From: Rhodospirillales bacterium
Lineage (GTDB): Bacteria; Pseudomonadota; Alphaproteobacteria; UBA9219
NCBI GenBank assembly: GCA_015654915.1
Contig: JAATFY010000212.1
Span: forward strand, 1 to 9,345
Direction: 5' to 3'
Length of the DNA stretch: 9,345 nucleotides
Shown: piece after piece, positions 1 to 7,335 of the stretch
Position numbering within the stretch: the first letter of the stretch is position 1
Layout: each line of letters opens with the position of its first letter
Program-made: the position numbers and the translations under genes
Notes under the pieces: generated by a model
What the model saw: the letters and a program-made list of their open reading frames with translations, nothing else
What the model was told of the DNA's origin: nothing
Databases searched by the model: none

Positions 1-1
1 G

Positions 2-103
2 GACATGTTCAGCAATATGACGGCTGCCAATAATCTGGAGTTTCTTCACGGTATTGATGCGCCGACTTTACGCATCGAAGGAATGACGGTCGCCGCCGTT
101 TAG
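2..103 (+). CDS. 3' end of an unrecognised gene (C-terminal 33 residues)
   Basis: This is the only plus-strand frame that stays open from the window edge; it ends in TAG at 101-103, and the other two plus frames stop within the first 35 bases. The visible tail has 33 residues and ends in the hydrophobic run MTVAAV. I see no domain, cysteine pattern or membrane segment, and cannot assign a family. It lies about 40 bases upstream of the likely start of the LpxH-like gene, in the same direction, so the two could be co-transcribed. However, a promoter-like sequence over its last codons suggests the downstream genes can be started separately. That it is a real gene end is inferred from the open frame alone. 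Confidence 0.45.
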   Translation, partial: DMFSNMTAANNLEFLHGIDAPTLRIEGMTVAAV

Positions 104-111
104 GATACAAT
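83..111 (+). promoter_or_regulatory. Candidate sigma70-type promoter for the LpxH-like/GT4/waaA/lpxK operon
   Basis: ATGACG at 83-88 (4 of 6 match to TTGACA) is followed after 17 bases by TACAAT at 106-111 (5 of 6 match to TATAAT). Transcription would begin near 118, giving a leader of about 26 bases to the ATG at 144. It overlaps the stop codon of the preceding gene. Found by eye; no transcription data. Confidence 0.4.
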
Positions 112-143
112 GCGCACGCTGATTCGATTTGGCTCACTCACCG

Positions 144-1025
144 ATGCCCGACGACTACCGCAAGCTGCCTCCACAGCCCCTGCCGCCGGAACTCGTAAAG
201 CCAGGTCTCGATGACCATCCTGGCAAAGTCCTCCGTTTTCGTTCCATCTGGATATCCGATATCCATCTCGGCACCCGCGGTTGCAAGGCCGAATTGCTGC
301 TCGATTTCCTGAAACATACGGAATCCGACTATCTCTACCTTGTCGGTGACATCGTCGACGGTTGGCAATTGCGCAAGCGGTGGTGCTGGCTGCAGGCGCA
401 TAACGACGTCGTACAGAAAATCCTGAGCCGTGCGCGCAAGGGCGCCGAAGTTTTCTATGTGCCGGGCAATCATGACGAATTCGCGCGCGACTTCTGCGGC
501 CTGCATTTCGGCGGCGTGTTCGTCACCAACGAAGTCGTTCATGAAACCGCCGCCGGCAAGCGGCTGCTTATCCTTCACGGCGACCAGTTCGACGCGGTGA
601 TGGGCTGCGCCAAATGGCTGGCCCATCTCGGCGACACGGCTTACGAATTTGCCCTTGTGCTCAACACCGTTTTCAACGCCATACGGCGCAAACTGGGATT
701 CCCCTACTGGTCGCTGTCGGCCTATCTGAAACACAAGGTCAAGAATGCCGTCGAGCATATCAGCACCTTCGAGCATTTCATTGCCGAACGGGCTGCCTAC
801 CATAAAGTCGACGCCGTGGTTTGCGGCCATATCCATCACGCCGAAATGCGGCAGATCGGCGACGTGCTTTATTGCAACGACGGCGACTGGGTCGAATCCT
901 GCACTGCCATGGTCGAGGATATGCAGGGCCAACTATCGATTATTCACTGGGCCGACGAGCGCGACGAGTTGTTGGACGCAGTGGAAAGCGACCTCTCCGG
1001 CAAAGCCGAAATGATCGCGGCTTGA
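144..1025 (+). CDS. LpxH-like metallophosphoesterase (COG2908 family; substrate uncertain)
   Basis: This is a calcineurin-like metallophosphoesterase with all five metal-site blocks. Numbered from a possible TTG start at 129 they are DIH (44-46), GDIVD (73-77), GNHD (113-116), HGD (150-152) and GHIH (233-236). The family is usually annotated UDP-2,3-diacylglucosamine diphosphatase, the lipid A enzyme LpxH, which makes lipid X at the inner face of the membrane. Two points argue against a simple LpxH label. E. coli LpxH has GNRD where this protein has GNHD, and it is about 240 residues long versus 293 here. Many alphaproteobacteria use the unrelated LpxI for this step. I prefer the ATG at 144 to the TTG at 129; neither has a clear Shine-Dalgarno sequence. 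The gene leads a run of envelope genes, 21 bases ahead of a glycosyltransferase, so a lipid or sugar-nucleotide substrate is likely. The family is certain; the substrate is not. Confidence 0.88.
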   Translation: MPDDYRKLPPQPLPPELVKPGLDDHPGKVLRFRSIWISDIHLGTRGCKAELLLDFLKHTESDYLYLVGDIVDGWQLRKRWCWLQAHNDVVQKILSRARKGAEVFYVPGNHDEFARDFCGLHFGGVFVTNEVVHETAAGKRLLILHGDQFDAVMGCAKWLAHLGDTAYEFALVLNTVFNAIRRKLGFPYWSLSAYLKHKVKNAVEHISTFEHFIAERAAYHKVDAVVCGHIHHAEMRQIGDVLYCNDGDWVESCTAMVEDMQGQLSIIHWADERDELLDAVESDLSGKAEMIAA

Positions 1026-1046
1026 TTTGCGCGGTTTGGCCTGTCC

Positions 1047-2171
1047 ATGAAAATCCTGATTATCTCCGACGCGTGGCATCCGCAAATCAACGGCGTGGTG
1101 CGGACGCTGGAAGCGACGGCACGCGAATGCCGGAAACAGGGGCATGAGGTCAGAATTGTCGGCCCCGATCCGGCACTCTGGAACGCGGTGTCCGCACCAT
1201 CTTATCCCTCCATCAAACTGGAATTTTTCGCCCGCCCGCGCCTGCGCCGCATAGTCGAAGCCTTCCGGCCCGATTTCATCCATGTCGCCACCGAGGGGCC
1301 GCTGGGGTGGAGCGCACGCAACCTATGTCTGGAACAAAGGTTACCTTTCACGACATCCTACCACACCCGTTTTCCCGAATATCTTGCGGCACGGGTTCCA
1401 AAAATCTTCGCCCGATTCACGCGCGTTCTGGCCTATGCCGTATTGCGGCGTTTCCATACGCCGTCGAGCGCGATCATGGTGGCGACGAATTCTATTGCCG
1501 AAGAACTACAACGGCGGAAATTCCGCCGCATCGTGCATTGGTCGCGCGGCGTCGATACCGGTATTTTCCGGCCCTGCGGCAAAACGCTCGAAGCCTATGC
1601 CACGATGCCACGGCCTATCCTGCTTTATGTCGGGCGCGTGGCGGTCGAAAAAAATCTCCGCGCCTTTCTCGACCTTAAATCATCCGGCAGCAAAGTCGTT
1701 ATCGGCGACGGGCCGGACTTGCCGATGCTGGCCGCGGAGTACAAAGCGGTATACTTTCTTGGCCCCATGTCCGGCGAGGCGCTCGGCCGCCATTATGCCG
1801 CGGCGGACCTGTTCGTGTTTCCTTCCACCACCGACACGTTCGGCCTCGTGCTGCTGGAGGCCTGCGCCGCAGGTCTGCGGATCGCCAGTTATCCGGCCCC
1901 GGGCCCCGTCGATGTTTTCGCCGAAGAAACCACGCGCCGTTTTGCCGTTCTCGATTCCGACCTTGAACAAGCAGTTACCCGCGCCCTGGCTTTGCCCGAC
2001 GACCCGTCCCTGCCCCGCCGGTTTGCCGAGGGTTTCTCATGGGAAGCCTGCACACGGGAATTTCTTGATCACCTGCAAGCCCCCACGCCCGAAGCCATCA
2101 AGCGCATTGCCCGCCTTCGCAACTGTCTGTGCCGCTGGGGGCAACATGCGCTGGCGCTCATGTGCAAGTGA
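1047..2171 (+). CDS. GT4-type glycosyltransferase (GT-B fold, MgtA/SqdX-like)
   Basis: A 374-residue retaining glycosyltransferase of the GT4 (group 1) family. The N-terminal Rossmann half opens with DAWHPQINGVVRT (residues 8-20), the acceptor-side signature of this subgroup. The C-terminal nucleotide-sugar half contains YVGRVAVEKN and then TDTFGLVLLE, where D263 and E271 fill the E-x7-E donor-binding positions. Asp-Thr-Phe-Gly at this site is typical of the subgroup that includes plant/cyanobacterial SqdX and actinobacterial mannosyltransferases. There is no signal peptide or clear membrane span, so it is probably cytoplasmic or peripheral. It begins 21 bases after the phosphoesterase and ends 15 bases before waaA, so one transcript is likely. 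It may add a sugar to the lipopolysaccharide core or to a glycolipid, but donor and acceptor cannot be read from sequence. No ribosome binding site is evident. Confidence 0.9.
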   Translation: MKILIISDAWHPQINGVVRTLEATARECRKQGHEVRIVGPDPALWNAVSAPSYPSIKLEFFARPRLRRIVEAFRPDFIHVATEGPLGWSARNLCLEQRLPFTTSYHTRFPEYLAARVPKIFARFTRVLAYAVLRRFHTPSSAIMVATNSIAEELQRRKFRRIVHWSRGVDTGIFRPCGKTLEAYATMPRPILLYVGRVAVEKNLRAFLDLKSSGSKVVIGDGPDLPMLAAEYKAVYFLGPMSGEALGRHYAAADLFVFPSTTDTFGLVLLEACAAGLRIASYPAPGPVDVFAEETTRRFAVLDSDLEQAVTRALALPDDPSLPRRFAEGFSWEACTREFLDHLQAPTPEAIKRIARLRNCLCRWGQHALALMCK

Positions 2172-2186
2172 TGGCAGGCTGGCCCG

Positions 2187-3467
2187 ATGCTGTCTTGTGC
2201 TTACCGACTTCTGACCGATCTGGGCGCACCGGCCATCGGTCTTTATTTGCTGAAACGCCGCATGGAAGGGCGCGAGGACAAGGCGCGTTTTGCCGAGCGC
2301 CTCGGCCATGCATCCGTGCCGCGTCCGGAAGGTCGCCTGATCTGGTGCCATGCCGCCAGCGTCGGCGAAGCGGCCTCACTGATGACACTGATCGAACGGC
2401 TGCGCGACGCCTATCCCGAAACGCACATCTTGGTGACCACCGGCACGGTGACCTCGGCGCGGATGCTGCAAGGGCGCTTGCCGCCGAAAGTCATTCATCA
2501 ATATATGCCGGTCGACCGCCTGCCTTACGTAAAGCGCTTTCTCGATCACTGGAAACCGGATTTCGTATTGTGGATCGAATCCGAATTGTGGCCCAACATG
2601 CTGGCGGATTTGCGGCTGCGTCTGATCCCCGCCGTCTTGCTGAACGGCAGGATGTCGGAAAAATCTTTCCGCAACTGGCAGAAAGCCAGAGGCTGGGCGA
2701 AGGAAATTCTCGGCACATTTGTTTTGTGTCTGACGCAGACGGAGGACGAACGCATGCGGTTCGAGTCGCTGGGCGCAAAACCGGTGCGCTGCTTCGGCAA
2801 TCTGAAATACGCCGCCAAACCCCTGCCCTGCGATGAACAGCAATTGACACAACTCAAGCAGACGATGGCCGGACGCATGGCGTGGGTGATGGCCTCGACC
2901 CATCGCGGCGAAGAAGACATCGCATTGGAAGCACATCAGAAATTGCGCGCAAAATTCCCGAGCCTTCTGACCATCATCGTCCCGCGCCATGCCACGCGCG
3001 GCGAGGAAGTCGCGCAGCGCATTCGCGAAACGGGCATGGGTTTTGCACAGCGTTCCAAAAACGAGGATATCGCGCCGGATACGGGCATTTATCTCGCCGA
3101 CACCATGGGCGAGTTGGGATTGTTTTATCGGTTGAGCCCCATCGCCTGCATCGGCGGTTCTTTCGTCGCGCTGGGAGGCCATAACCCCATCGAACCGGCA
3201 CAATTGGGCTGCGCGATTATCTTCGGCCCCCATATGCACAATTTTTCCGAGATGGCGCGGGAGTTCATCCGGCAAAATGCGTCTATCCAGTTGCAAAATG
3301 CCAACGAGCTTGCCTTCACCATCGACCGGCTGCTGTCCGATGCCACAGAGCGCACCCGTTATGCGCAAACCGCACGCGTCCTCGCCGACCAGAAACGCCA
3401 CGTGCTGGACCAGATTATGCAGGAACTGGAACCGTGGTTGAGATTTCCAAACAGGAACGCGGCATGA
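2187..3467 (+). CDS. waaA: 3-deoxy-D-manno-octulosonic acid (Kdo) transferase
   Basis: WaaA (KdtA) moves Kdo from CMP-Kdo to the lipid A precursor at the cytoplasmic face of the inner membrane. The 426-residue length is normal. A hydrophobic N-terminus (about residues 5-22) is the expected membrane anchor. HAASVGE places E61 where the catalytic base sits (E60 in E. coli). Further family blocks are HQYMPVDRLPYVKRFL, WIESELWPN, LLNGRMSEKS, STHRGEE, VPRHATRGEE and the C-terminal donor-site run from GGSFVALGGHNPIEPA to FGPHMHNF. The ATG at 2187 fits the usual N-terminus, though the ribosome binding site is weak. Its stop TGA overlaps the lpxK start as ATGA, so the two are translationally coupled. 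Whether one or two Kdo units are added cannot be told from sequence. Confidence 0.97.
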   Translation: MLSCAYRLLTDLGAPAIGLYLLKRRMEGREDKARFAERLGHASVPRPEGRLIWCHAASVGEAASLMTLIERLRDAYPETHILVTTGTVTSARMLQGRLPPKVIHQYMPVDRLPYVKRFLDHWKPDFVLWIESELWPNMLADLRLRLIPAVLLNGRMSEKSFRNWQKARGWAKEILGTFVLCLTQTEDERMRFESLGAKPVRCFGNLKYAAKPLPCDEQQLTQLKQTMAGRMAWVMASTHRGEEDIALEAHQKLRAKFPSLLTIIVPRHATRGEEVAQRIRETGMGFAQRSKNEDIAPDTGIYLADTMGELGLFYRLSPIACIGGSFVALGGHNPIEPAQLGCAIIFGPHMHNFSEMAREFIRQNASIQLQNANELAFTIDRLLSDATERTRYAQTARVLADQKRHVLDQIMQELEPWLRFPNRNAA

Positions 3468-4471
3468 AAGCTCCGTCCTTTTGGTATCAACATGCAGGGC
3501 TGATTGCGACGTTGTTGTCACCCCTATCGCTGATCTATCGTGCGGGCGGCGCGGTGCGGCGCGCCGTGACTTCACCTTACCGCGCGAAAATTCCCGTTAT
3601 ATGTATTGGCAATATCGTTGCCGGAGGCGCCGGAAAAACCCCGACGGCGCTGGCGCTGGCGCAGATGCTGCAACAGAATGGCGCGAAGCCGGTTTTCGTC
3701 ACACGCGGTTACGGCGGCAGCGAGTCCGGTCCTTTGCAAGTCGATCCAGCGCGTCAGACAGCCCATGAAGTCGGTGACGAGGCATTATTGCTGGCCCGTG
3801 CGGCCCCTACATGGGTCGGGCGCGACCGCGCTGCCGCTATTCACGCCGCCGAAACGCATGGGACGCATATTATTATGGATGATGGTTTGCAGAATCCTTC
3901 GGTGCAGCCTGACATTTCTTTTCTGGTAATCGACGGCGAAACGGGTCTCGGCAACGGCTGCCTTATCCCCGCCGGTCCCCTGCGCGAGACACTGGATGAG
4001 GCCTTGAAACGCGTTGCGGCGATTATCGTGATTACCCCCTACCCCTCTAATGTCATGCCCGCGAAAGCGGGCATCCCGTTTGGTTTAAAAGAAAACGGGA
4101 CTCCCGCTTACGCGAGAGTGACGAAAGTCCAGATAGTACACGCTCACCTGCAGCCGGATTTGCCGAAGAATTTTCCGAAGGCGCAAAAGTTTTTTGCCTT
4201 CGCCGGTATCGGCAGGCCGGAGAAATTCTACCGGACCTGCCGCGAAGCGGGATTGACGCTTACGGGCACGCATGATTTTCCTGACCACCATTTCTTCAAT
4301 GCGCAGGATTTGAATGATTTGCAATTGCGGGCTGCCACGCAAGGCGCTCAACTCCTGACGACCGAAAAAGACTGGGTGCGCCTACCGGACAACATGCGCA
4401 GCGTGATCACATCTTTTCCGGTGAAGCTTGTTTTCGATGATCCGGAAGCGATGCAAAGGCTGCTCAAATAG
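3464..4471 (+). CDS. lpxK: Tetraacyldisaccharide 4'-kinase with an in-frame repeat insertion
   Basis: LpxK phosphorylates the 4' position of tetraacyldisaccharide 1-phosphate to give lipid IVA, at the inner membrane. The start is ATG 3464, overlapping the waaA stop as ATGA, with AGGAA at 3453-3457 as ribosome binding site; a GTG at 3434 would only add an atypical extension. In the 335-residue product, residues 13-25 are the hydrophobic N-terminal anchor and N50 to P60 (NIVAGGAGKTP) is the Walker A loop. DE at 105-106 and DDG at 139-141 match acidic active-site positions known in Aquifex LpxK. THDFPDHHFF carries the late catalytic histidine region, and LLTTEKDWVRL closes the family pattern. 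Residues 197-220 are encoded by a palindromic repeat and look foreign to the family. Every core motif is intact, so the enzyme is probably active. Confidence 0.96.
   Translation: MKAPSFWYQHAGLIATLLSPLSLIYRAGGAVRRAVTSPYRAKIPVICIGNIVAGGAGKTPTALALAQMLQQNGAKPVFVTRGYGGSESGPLQVDPARQTAHEVGDEALLLARAAPTWVGRDRAAAIHAAETHGTHIIMDDGLQNPSVQPDISFLVIDGETGLGNGCLIPAGPLRETLDEALKRVAAIIVITPYPSNVMPAKAGIPFGLKENGTPAYARVTKVQIVHAHLQPDLPKNFPKAQKFFAFAGIGRPEKFYRTCREAGLTLTGTHDFPDHHFFNAQDLNDLQLRAATQGAQLLTTEKDWVRLPDNMRSVITSFPVKLVFDDPEAMQRLLK
4052..4123 (+). repeat. Palindromic repeat inserted in frame in lpxK
   Basis: Two 30-base arms, 4052-4081 and 4093-4122, are inverted copies with 24 of 30 positions complementary, separated by an 11-base loop. 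Each arm also holds its own small hairpin (CCCGCGAAAGCGGG in the left). With one further base the element is 72 bases, exactly 24 codons (V197-T220 of LpxK), read as VMPAKAGIP then TPAYARVT. The left arm is nearly identical to the start of the repeat at 8475, so this is a mobile or dispersed repeat rather than part of the ancestral gene. It resembles in behaviour the Rickettsia palindromic elements that insert into reading frames; sharing a family with them is not claimed. Confidence 0.85.
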
Positions 4472-4486
4472 TAAAGCTTACTTTTA

Positions 4487-4594
4487 CGTCATTCCGGACA
4501 TCCCGAAGGGATGATCCGGAATCCATGGAGAGCTCTGTCGACTGGCATCGCGCCATGGATTCCGGGTTCGCGCTTCGCGCGCCCCGGAATGACG
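4487..4594. repeat. Large intergenic palindromic repeat between lpxK and xseA
   Basis: Arms of 42 bases at 4487-4528 and 4553-4594 begin CGTCATTCCGG and end CCGGAATGACG. They pair perfectly for 11 outer bases and about 13 inner bases (through the CCATGG ends), with a 24-base spacer. The middle of each arm differs in sequence but is itself a hairpin (CATCCCGAAGGGATG in the left, CGCGCTTCGCGCG in the right), giving a cruciform-like RNA. It occupies almost the whole gap between the convergent lpxK and xseA genes. It could act as a bidirectional terminator, although no strong T-run follows; that role is inference. Confidence 0.85.
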
Positions 4595-4603
4595 ACATAC
4601 ACA

Positions 4604-6007
4604 TCAATCCTCGATAACCGCGCCGCGCGAGCCGTCGCGGAATTCGATTCTGATTTTGTCGCTGCGCTTGACCTGATCGCGGCTGGTCACGACATGCCCT
4701 GCAGCATCCTGCACCAGCGCATAGCCGCGTCCCAGAACCGCTTTTGGTGATAAATGACCAAGCACCGCCCCGAGCGTTTCGAGGCGATTTTGCTTGCGTA
4801 AAAATCCTTCGCGCCAGCCACCCTGCATTTTGTGATCGAGATGAGAAAGGCGCTGCGCCGCCAGTTGCAGCAATTCGCGCGGATGGCGAAGTTTCCCGCC
4901 CGCTTCGGCGACGTGTCCGGTACGGCGGTCGAAATAGCCTTCCCACGCCAGCGTCAGGCGCTCGGCTTTCTCATCAAGCCGCTGCAACAACGGCTCAATC
5001 GCCCGCATCGGATCGCCAAGCGCGCGACTGGTGAGGTTAAGCCGCTCACGCCGGTCATCCAGCATGCGGCGCATATAATCCCATAAGCGCCTGCCGTCAT
5101 CCATCACCTGCGCCAGCAAATCGGCACGCACCGGCACGGCCATTTCCGCCGCTGCCGTCGGCGTCGGCGCACGGACATCGGACGCGAAGTCGATCAGCGT
5201 CGTGTCGGTTTCATGACCTACGGCAGAGATCAGCGGAATGTCGCTGGCCGCTGCGGCACGGACGACAATTTCTTCGTTGAAGGCCATCAAATCTTCGACC
5301 GAGCCGCCGCCGCGCGCCACGATCAACACATCCGGACGCGGTACAGGGCCGTTTTCGGGCAGCGCATTAAATCCCTCGATAGCCGCCGCAATCTGTTGCG
5401 CCGAACCCTCCCCCTGCACGATCACCGGCCAGACCAGCACACGGCGCGGAAAACGGTCAGCAAGACGATGCAGAATGTCGCGGATCACGGCGCCGGTCGG
5501 CGAGGTCACGACGCCGATAACTTCCGGCAAGAACGGCAGCAATTGTTTCCGCGCGGGATTGAATAATCCTTCGGCTTCCAGCCGTTTTTTGCGTTCCTCC
5601 AGCAGTTTGAGCAGCGCGCCCATACCCGCAAGCGCGACACGCTCCACCACCAACTGATAATTCGAGCGCATCATGTAGGTCGTTAGTCGTCCGGTGCAGA
5701 TGACTTCCATGCCGCTTTCCAGTCTCAGGCCGAGCTTGCCGACCTGACCCTTCCAGCAGACCGAAGCCAGCACGGCGTCCTGATCCTTGAGGTCGAAATA
5801 AACATGGCCGCTGGGCGCGGCTTTCAGCCCGCTGATCTCGCCACGAACGCGCACCTGTCCGAAAGTTTCCTCGACCGTTTTTTTCAACAGTTTCGAGATT
5901 TCGCCGACGCTGAATTCCGGCAGATTGCTGCCGGGGCGCGGCTGGTCGAGCAAATCGCCCTGTGAAACAGGCGGATTCGAAGGGGGTTGCATAGGCGGTT
6001 TGGGCAT
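4604..6007 (-). CDS. xseA: Exodeoxyribonuclease VII large subunit
   Basis: XseA is the catalytic subunit of exonuclease VII, which degrades single-stranded DNA to short oligonucleotides with several copies of the small subunit XseB in the cytoplasm. The 467 residues show the family layout. After a proline-rich leader (1-30), the OB-fold domain begins EFSVGEISKLLKKTVEE (31-47). The nuclease domain includes GVVTSPTGAVIRD (165-177), RGGGSVEDL (232-240) and SAVGHETD (261-268). A long helical, arginine-rich segment predicted as coiled coil follows, and the end carries LGRGYALVQD and a basic tail. The start at 6007 has no Shine-Dalgarno sequence; a TATGAT hexamer ends six bases before it. xseB is not in the window. 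The gene faces lpxK and is divergent from purD across 41 bases. Confidence 0.97.
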   Translation of the reverse strand: MPKPPMQPPSNPPVSQGDLLDQPRPGSNLPEFSVGEISKLLKKTVEETFGQVRVRGEISGLKAAPSGHVYFDLKDQDAVLASVCWKGQVGKLGLRLESGMEVICTGRLTTYMMRSNYQLVVERVALAGMGALLKLLEERKKRLEAEGLFNPARKQLLPFLPEVIGVVTSPTGAVIRDILHRLADRFPRRVLVWPVIVQGEGSAQQIAAAIEGFNALPENGPVPRPDVLIVARGGGSVEDLMAFNEEIVVRAAAASDIPLISAVGHETDTTLIDFASDVRAPTPTAAAEMAVPVRADLLAQVMDDGRRLWDYMRRMLDDRRERLNLTSRALGDPMRAIEPLLQRLDEKAERLTLAWEGYFDRRTGHVAEAGGKLRHPRELLQLAAQRLSHLDHKMQGGWREGFLRKQNRLETLGAVLGHLSPKAVLGRGYALVQDAAGHVVTSRDQVKRSDKIRIEFRDGSRGAVIED

Positions 6008-6012
6008 GGGAA

Positions 6013-6018
6013 ATCATA
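6013..6018 (-). promoter_or_regulatory. Possible -10 box for xseA, placed for leaderless transcription
   Basis: On the minus strand this reads TATGAT, 5 of 6 matches to the -10 consensus, and ends six bases before the xseA ATG. Initiation would fall at or within a base or two of the start codon, so the mRNA would have no leader, which fits the absent ribosome binding site. No good -35 box is visible. Confidence 0.25.
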
Positions 6019-6048
6019 GCGCCTGCGGAGCCGAAAAGCGAGGGTAGG

Positions 6049-7335
6049 ATGAAAATTCTGGTTGTAGGAAGCGGCGGGCGCGAACACGCGCTGTGCCGGT
6101 CGATCGCCGCATCGCCGCTATGCGATAAACTCTATTGCACGCCCGGTAACGCGGGTATCGCTGCCGTCGCCGAATGCCTGCCAATTGCCGTCGATAAAAT
6201 TCCGGATATCGTCGGCGCCTGCCGCCGGCACAAAATCGATTTCGTAGTCATCGGTCCCGAATTGCCGCTAACGCTCGGCCTTGCCGATGAATTGCGCGCC
6301 GAAGGCATCACCTGTTTTGGTCCGAGCAAGCTGGCCGCCGAGATCGAAGGTTCCAAAGGGTTCATGAAAGATTTATGCGCCAAGGCTGGCGTGCCGACCG
6401 CAACTTACCAGCGCTTCACCGATGCCGATGCGGCGCGGAGTTATGTCCGCCTGCAGGGCGCGCCGATTGTCGTAAAGGCCGACGGGCTCGCCGCCGGTAA
6501 AGGCGTGACCGTTGCGCTGACGTTGGACGACGCCTTGCTCGCCATCGACGATGCGATGGGAAAGAAAGTTTTCGGCGACGCGGGAACATCGGTTGTTATC
6601 GAGGAATTCATGGAAGGCGAGGAAGTCAGTTTCTTCGCGCTCTGCGACGGCGAGATTGCCGTTCCTTTTACGGCGGCGCAGGATCACAAAGCGGTTTATG
6701 ACGACGACAAAGGCCCGAATACCGGCGGCATGGGCGCCTATTCGCCCGCGCCCATCGTCGATGATGCCATACAGGACCGCATCATGCGCGAGATTATAAA
6801 CCCCACCGTGAAGGCCATGCGCGAGATGGGTCGCCCCTTTACCGGCGTGTTGTTCGCCGGATTGATGATGACAAAAACCGGCCCGAAACTGATCGAGTTC
6901 AACGCGCGGTTCGGCGATCCGGAAACCGAAGTGATGTTGCCGCGGCTGAAATCGGATTTGCTGTCGCTGCTTTATGCCGCCAGCAAAGGTATGCTGGATG
7001 GCATCGACATCCATTGGCACGACTACGCCGCCCTCTGCGTGATCATGGCGGCGCAGGGTTACCCCGGCGCTTATAAAAAAGGCACCGTCATTCGCGGATT
7101 GGATCAGGCGGCGACAGTGGCCGACACCTATGTTTTCCACGCCGGAACCGAATGCGATGCGGCGGGAAATATCACCGCCAATGGCGGGCGCGTATTAGCT
7201 GTCACAGGGACGGGCGCTACGATTGCCGAGGCGCAGGCGCGCGCCTATGAAGCGGTCGATAAAATCAGCTGGCCGGAAGGTTTTTGCCGCCGCGATATCG
7301 GCTGGCGCGCGGTTGGTCAGACGAAGGCGGCTTAG
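6049..7335 (+). CDS. purD: Phosphoribosylamine-glycine ligase (GAR synthetase)
   Basis: PurD joins glycine to 5-phosphoribosylamine using ATP, the second step of purine synthesis, in the cytoplasm. The 428-residue length is typical. In order, the sequence shows the N-terminal GSGGREHAL loop (7-15), CTPGNAGIA, VIGPELPL, the ATP-grasp segment with VVKADGLAAGKGV, VVIEEFMEGEEVSFF, QDHKAVYDDDKGPNTGGMGA, and the metal-binding LIEFNARFGDPETE. The C-terminal domain is complete. Translation begins at ATG 6049 after a GAGGG ribosome binding site at 6040-6044. The TAG stop (7333-7335) overlaps by three bases the stop of the minus-strand gene downstream, leaving no room for a separate intergenic terminator. 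No other pur genes are adjacent and no riboswitch fits in the 41-base upstream gap. Confidence 0.98.
   Translation: MKILVVGSGGREHALCRSIAASPLCDKLYCTPGNAGIAAVAECLPIAVDKIPDIVGACRRHKIDFVVIGPELPLTLGLADELRAEGITCFGPSKLAAEIEGSKGFMKDLCAKAGVPTATYQRFTDADAARSYVRLQGAPIVVKADGLAAGKGVTVALTLDDALLAIDDAMGKKVFGDAGTSVVIEEFMEGEEVSFFALCDGEIAVPFTAAQDHKAVYDDDKGPNTGGMGAYSPAPIVDDAIQDRIMREIINPTVKAMREMGRPFTGVLFAGLMMTKTGPKLIEFNARFGDPETEVMLPRLKSDLLSLLYAASKGMLDGIDIHWHDYAALCVIMAAQGYPGAYKKGTVIRGLDQAATVADTYVFHAGTECDAAGNITANGGRVLAVTGTGATIAEAQARAYEAVDKISWPEGFCRRDIGWRAVGQTKAA

Noticed and set aside
80..91. GGAATGACGG at the end of the first gene, resembling the end of the repeats
   Set aside because: Only about ten bases match and there is no opposing arm nearby, so chance is the simpler explanation.
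138..932. 264-codon open frame on the minus strand opposite the LpxH-like gene
   Set aside because: It mirrors a gene with all metallophosphoesterase motifs, has no recognisable family pattern, and is expected by chance in GC-rich coding DNA.
1282..2214. 310-codon plus-strand frame overlapping the glycosyltransferase
   Set aside because: Out-of-frame shadow, rich in Pro, Arg, Ser and Cys, whereas the other frame gives a complete GT4 enzyme.
3434..3463. GTG start for lpxK 30 bases upstream of the ATG
   Set aside because: The ATG at 3464 has a ribosome binding site, overlaps the waaA stop as ATGA and gives the normal LpxK N-terminus.
2376..3575. 399-codon minus-strand open frame opposite waaA and the lpxK start
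   Set aside because: Antisense shadow. waaA carries the full family signature, while the reverse product is rich in Arg, Gln and His with no domain.
4464..4946. 160-codon minus-strand frame spanning the intergenic repeat
   Set aside because: It overlaps the 3' end of xseA in another frame, and its C-terminal part is simply translated palindromic repeat.
6008..6048. Riboswitch or regulator binding site upstream of purD
   Set aside because: The 41-base gap between xseA and purD is too short for a riboswitch and shows no clear inverted repeat.
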